Below are positions 5,313-7,091 of a DNA stretch of 7,091 nt, piece after piece; within the stretch, counting starts at the first letter, position 1; the number at the start of each line of letters is the position of its first letter. The translations under genes were made by a program, and so were the position numbers. The DNA is from Actinomycetota bacterium (GTDB lineage Bacteria; Actinomycetota; Actinomycetes; Nanopelagicales; Nanopelagicaceae): the NCBI GenBank assembly GCA_027731885.1, contig JAQCAO010000066.1, forward strand, positions 1 to 7,091, written 5' to 3'. The notes under the pieces are model-generated. The model worked only from the letters and a program-made list of their open reading frames with translations. It ran no database searches and was not told the DNA's origin.

Positions 5313-6302
5313 ATGTCTAACGAAATCGAAGCGATAAAAGATCCCGGACTTCCAGCACACGTTCATCGTCGCGCAGATACAGATCCAAAGGCCGCGCAGA
5401 AAGCTGAACGTCAGGTTGCGATTCTCTTTATGCTCTCAGCGCTCGGCACGGTTACCTTAATTGGTTCATATATTTTTATTCCGCAAGATGTATTTATCTT
5501 CTTCCCAGTTCTTGGCAGCACCAACGCTCACCAACTCTTCTTAGGTCTGGGCATGGCTGCATCGCTATTCTTTATTGGGATGGGCGCCATTCACTGGGCT
5601 AAGACGTTGATGCCTGATGAAGAAGTTGTTATTCAGCGCCACGAATTCCGTTCACCTGATGAAGATCGCGCAGAATTTGTAAAGGCTGCCAAAGAAGGCG
5701 CTGCTGCAGCCGGACTCGGTCGTCGCTCACTTATCAAAAGGACTCTCGGACTATCTCTTGGCCTAGTTGGTCTTTCTCCACTTATCTTGCTCCGCGATCT
5801 TGGCCCACTTCCAGGTGATGACTTATCCACGACATCTTGGAAAGCCGGAACTCGTTTAGTTACAGATCCCGGAGATCGTCCAATTCGCCCTGAAGATCTA
5901 GAAGTCGGCGCAGTTGCGCAAACGCTTCCAGAGGTTGCACCTGGTGCGCATCGCAAACTTTCAGATATCGCCAAGGATGCGGTCCTGCTGATTCGTCTGC
6001 GCCCAGAAGAATTTAACTTAGATGCAGAACGACTCTCCTGGACTCACGAAGGCATCATTGCATTTTCAAAGATCTGTTCTCATATGGGTTGCGCCGTGGC
6101 GCTCTACGAACAGCAGACCAAGCACTTGCTCTGCCCTTGCCATCAATCAACCTTTGATGTGACCCGCGCCGCAAAAGTTATCTTCGGTCCATCTGCCCGC
6201 CCCTTGCCTCAACTCGCGATAAAGGTGGATTCCGAGGGATACTTGGTCGCACAAAGCCCATTTAATGAACCGGTAGGACCTAGCTTCTGGGAGCGCTCAT
6301 AA
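5313..6302 (+). CDS. qcrA: Menaquinol-cytochrome c reductase Rieske iron-sulfur subunit
   Basis: QcrA carries the [2Fe-2S] cluster that accepts the first electron from menaquinol. The 329 residues contain three membrane helices (about 34-55, 72-96, 145-162), the actinobacterial form, against one in mitochondria. The cluster boxes are CSHMGC at 255-260 and CPCHQS at 274-279: ligands C255, H257, C274 and H277, with C260 and C276 positioned for the disulfide. RRSLIKR at 138-144, just before helix 3, is a twin-arginine signal; in Actinobacteria the first two helices go in by Sec and the third with the folded cluster domain by Tat. The SD is weak. The stop codon shares one base with the start of qcrB (TAATG). 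Confidence 0.97.
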   Translation: MSNEIEAIKDPGLPAHVHRRADTDPKAAQKAERQVAILFMLSALGTVTLIGSYIFIPQDVFIFFPVLGSTNAHQLFLGLGMAASLFFIGMGAIHWAKTLMPDEEVVIQRHEFRSPDEDRAEFVKAAKEGAAAAGLGRRSLIKRTLGLSLGLVGLSPLILLRDLGPLPGDDLSTTSWKAGTRLVTDPGDRPIRPEDLEVGAVAQTLPEVAPGAHRKLSDIAKDAVLLIRLRPEEFNLDAERLSWTHEGIIAFSKICSHMGCAVALYEQQTKHLLCPCHQSTFDVTRAAKVIFGPSARPLPQLAIKVDSEGYLVAQSPFNEPVGPSFWERS

Positions 6303-7091
6303 TGACAGCACGTGAAAGAATCGCAGGAAGCGTCGCCAACTACGTAGATGACAGAACTGGCGCCGCCAAATGGATGAAGAAGAACCTTACAAAAGTCTTT
6401 CCTGACCATTGGTCTTTCTTGCTCGGCGAAATTGCCCTGTACTCGTTTGTAATCTTGTTGCTCTCTGGTACCTACCTAACCTTCTGGTTTGATCCATCAC
6501 AACGTGAAGTTATCTACGATGGAAGTTACGAACCACTTGCCGGCGTTGAAATGTCTGCCGCATATGCCTCAACTTTAGATATCTCATTTGAAATCCGAGG
6601 CGGTTTGTTGATGCGTCAGATTCATCACTGGTCGGCGCTAATTTTTATGGCAGCAATTGTTGTGCACTTGATGCGGGTATTTTTCACCGGTGCGTTCCGC
6701 AAGCCGCGCGAATTTAACTGGATTATTGGCGTTGGTCTATTAACTCTCGGAATCGTGGAAGGTTTCTTGGGTTACTCACTACCTGATGATCTTCTCTCCG
6801 GAACTGGAGTTCGCATCGCGCAAGCGATTATTCAAGCGCTCCCCGTAGTCGGTTCTTACCTTTCATTCTTCGCCTTTGGTGGCGCTTTCCCGGGTGAAGC
6901 CTTTATTCCAAGAATTTATATTGTGCATGTGTTGCTCTTACCTGGAATATTCCTTGCCTTAATCACCGTGCACTTGATGTTGGTCTGGTACCAGAAGCAC
7001 ACCCAATATCCAGGTCCAGGACGCACTGAGAAGAACGTGGTTGGCTATCCACTATTGCCGGTCTACATGGGAAAAGCGGGCGGATTCTTCT
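6302..7091 (+). CDS. qcrB: Menaquinol-cytochrome c reductase cytochrome b subunit, 3' end cut by window edge
   Basis: Cytochrome b is the menaquinol-oxidising membrane core of complex III. The frame is open from the ATG at 6302 to the window end: 263 codons of a protein that is usually about 540 residues in Actinobacteria. Four helices can be seen (about 40-62, 108-130, 140-160, 203-230). The b-haem ligands are best assigned as H108 and H122 in the second helix (in [10 protein letters not shown] and VVHLMRVFF) and H209 and H224 in the fourth ([17 protein letters not shown]). The 14 and 15 residue spacings match the cytochrome b6/actinobacterial pattern. The [12 protein letters not shown] segment at 161-172 follows helix 3. 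The start overlaps the qcrA stop by one base, so translational coupling is likely. Confidence 0.97.
   Translation, partial: MTARERIAGSVANYVDDRTGAAKWMKKNLTKVFPDHWSFLLGEIALYSFVILLLSGTYLTFWFDPSQREVIYDGSYEPLAGVEMSAAYASTLDISFEIRGGLLMRQIHHWSALIFMAAIVVHLMRVFFTGAFRKPREFNWIIGVGLLTLGIVEGFLGYSLPDDLLSGTGVRIAQAIIQALPVVGSYLSFFAFGGAFPGEAFIPRIYIVHVLLLPGIFLALITVHLMLVWYQKHTQYPGPGRTEKNVVGYPLLPVYMGKAGGFF

Noticed and set aside
5633..5974. 113-codon reverse open frame opposite qcrA
   Set aside because: Arg/Ser/Pro-rich shadow of the Rieske gene.
1..7091. CRISPR arrays, tRNA/rRNA genes, insertion sequences, phage or defence modules
   Set aside because: No direct-repeat series, no tRNA T-arm pattern with a matching cloverleaf and no transposase-like protein was seen on either strand.

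Overview
The window looks like the chromosome of an actinobacterium. The main reason is the gene order trpD (reverse strand) / ctaE-qcrC-qcrA-qcrB (forward strand), which is the arrangement known from Mycobacterium (trpD beside ctaE-qcrCAB) and other Actinobacteria. The protein details agree: a diheme QcrC, a three-helix Rieske protein with a twin-arginine motif, and a five-helix CtaE. Base composition is only moderate in GC, several starts lack a Shine-Dalgarno (SD) sequence, and intergenic gaps are short. Together these fit a streamlined, lower-GC aquatic actinobacterium of the acI/Nanopelagicales type better than a Streptomyces-like genome. That lineage call is inference.

Layout. (1) 1-443, reverse: the first 147 codons of a PadR-family repressor, cut by the window edge. 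Its promoter region carries two AT-rich palindromes with the core ATATCG...CGATAT, probably its own operators. (2) About 515-675: no convincing gene. (3) 676-1557, forward: a possible 37-residue cysteine-rich mini-protein, a 63-residue membrane protein and a DUF4287-DUF1801 protein, closely spaced and perhaps one transcript. (4) 1599-2219, forward: a DEDDh exonuclease of the DnaQ type, ending where many actinobacterial relatives continue into a UvrC-like nuclease domain. (5) 2216-3705, reverse: a small receiver-like protein followed 14 nt later by trpD, whose stop codon overlaps that of the convergent exonuclease. (6) 3706-3854: a divergent promoter region with a CRP/GlxR-like palindrome. (7) 3855-7091, forward: ctaE, qcrC, qcrA and the first half of qcrB.

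The right half is a respiratory operon. QcrB oxidises menaquinol, QcrA (Rieske) and QcrC (diheme cytochrome cc) carry electrons, and CtaE is subunit III of the aa3 oxidase. In Actinobacteria these form a bc1-aa3 supercomplex with no soluble cytochrome c. The left half is ordinary to lightly accessory. I found no CRISPR array, insertion sequence, RNA gene or phage module, and no clearly novel multi-gene system. The most unusual items are the cysteine-rich mini-ORF, the paired PadR operators, the short exonuclease and the receiver-like protein in which the usual lysine is a histidine.
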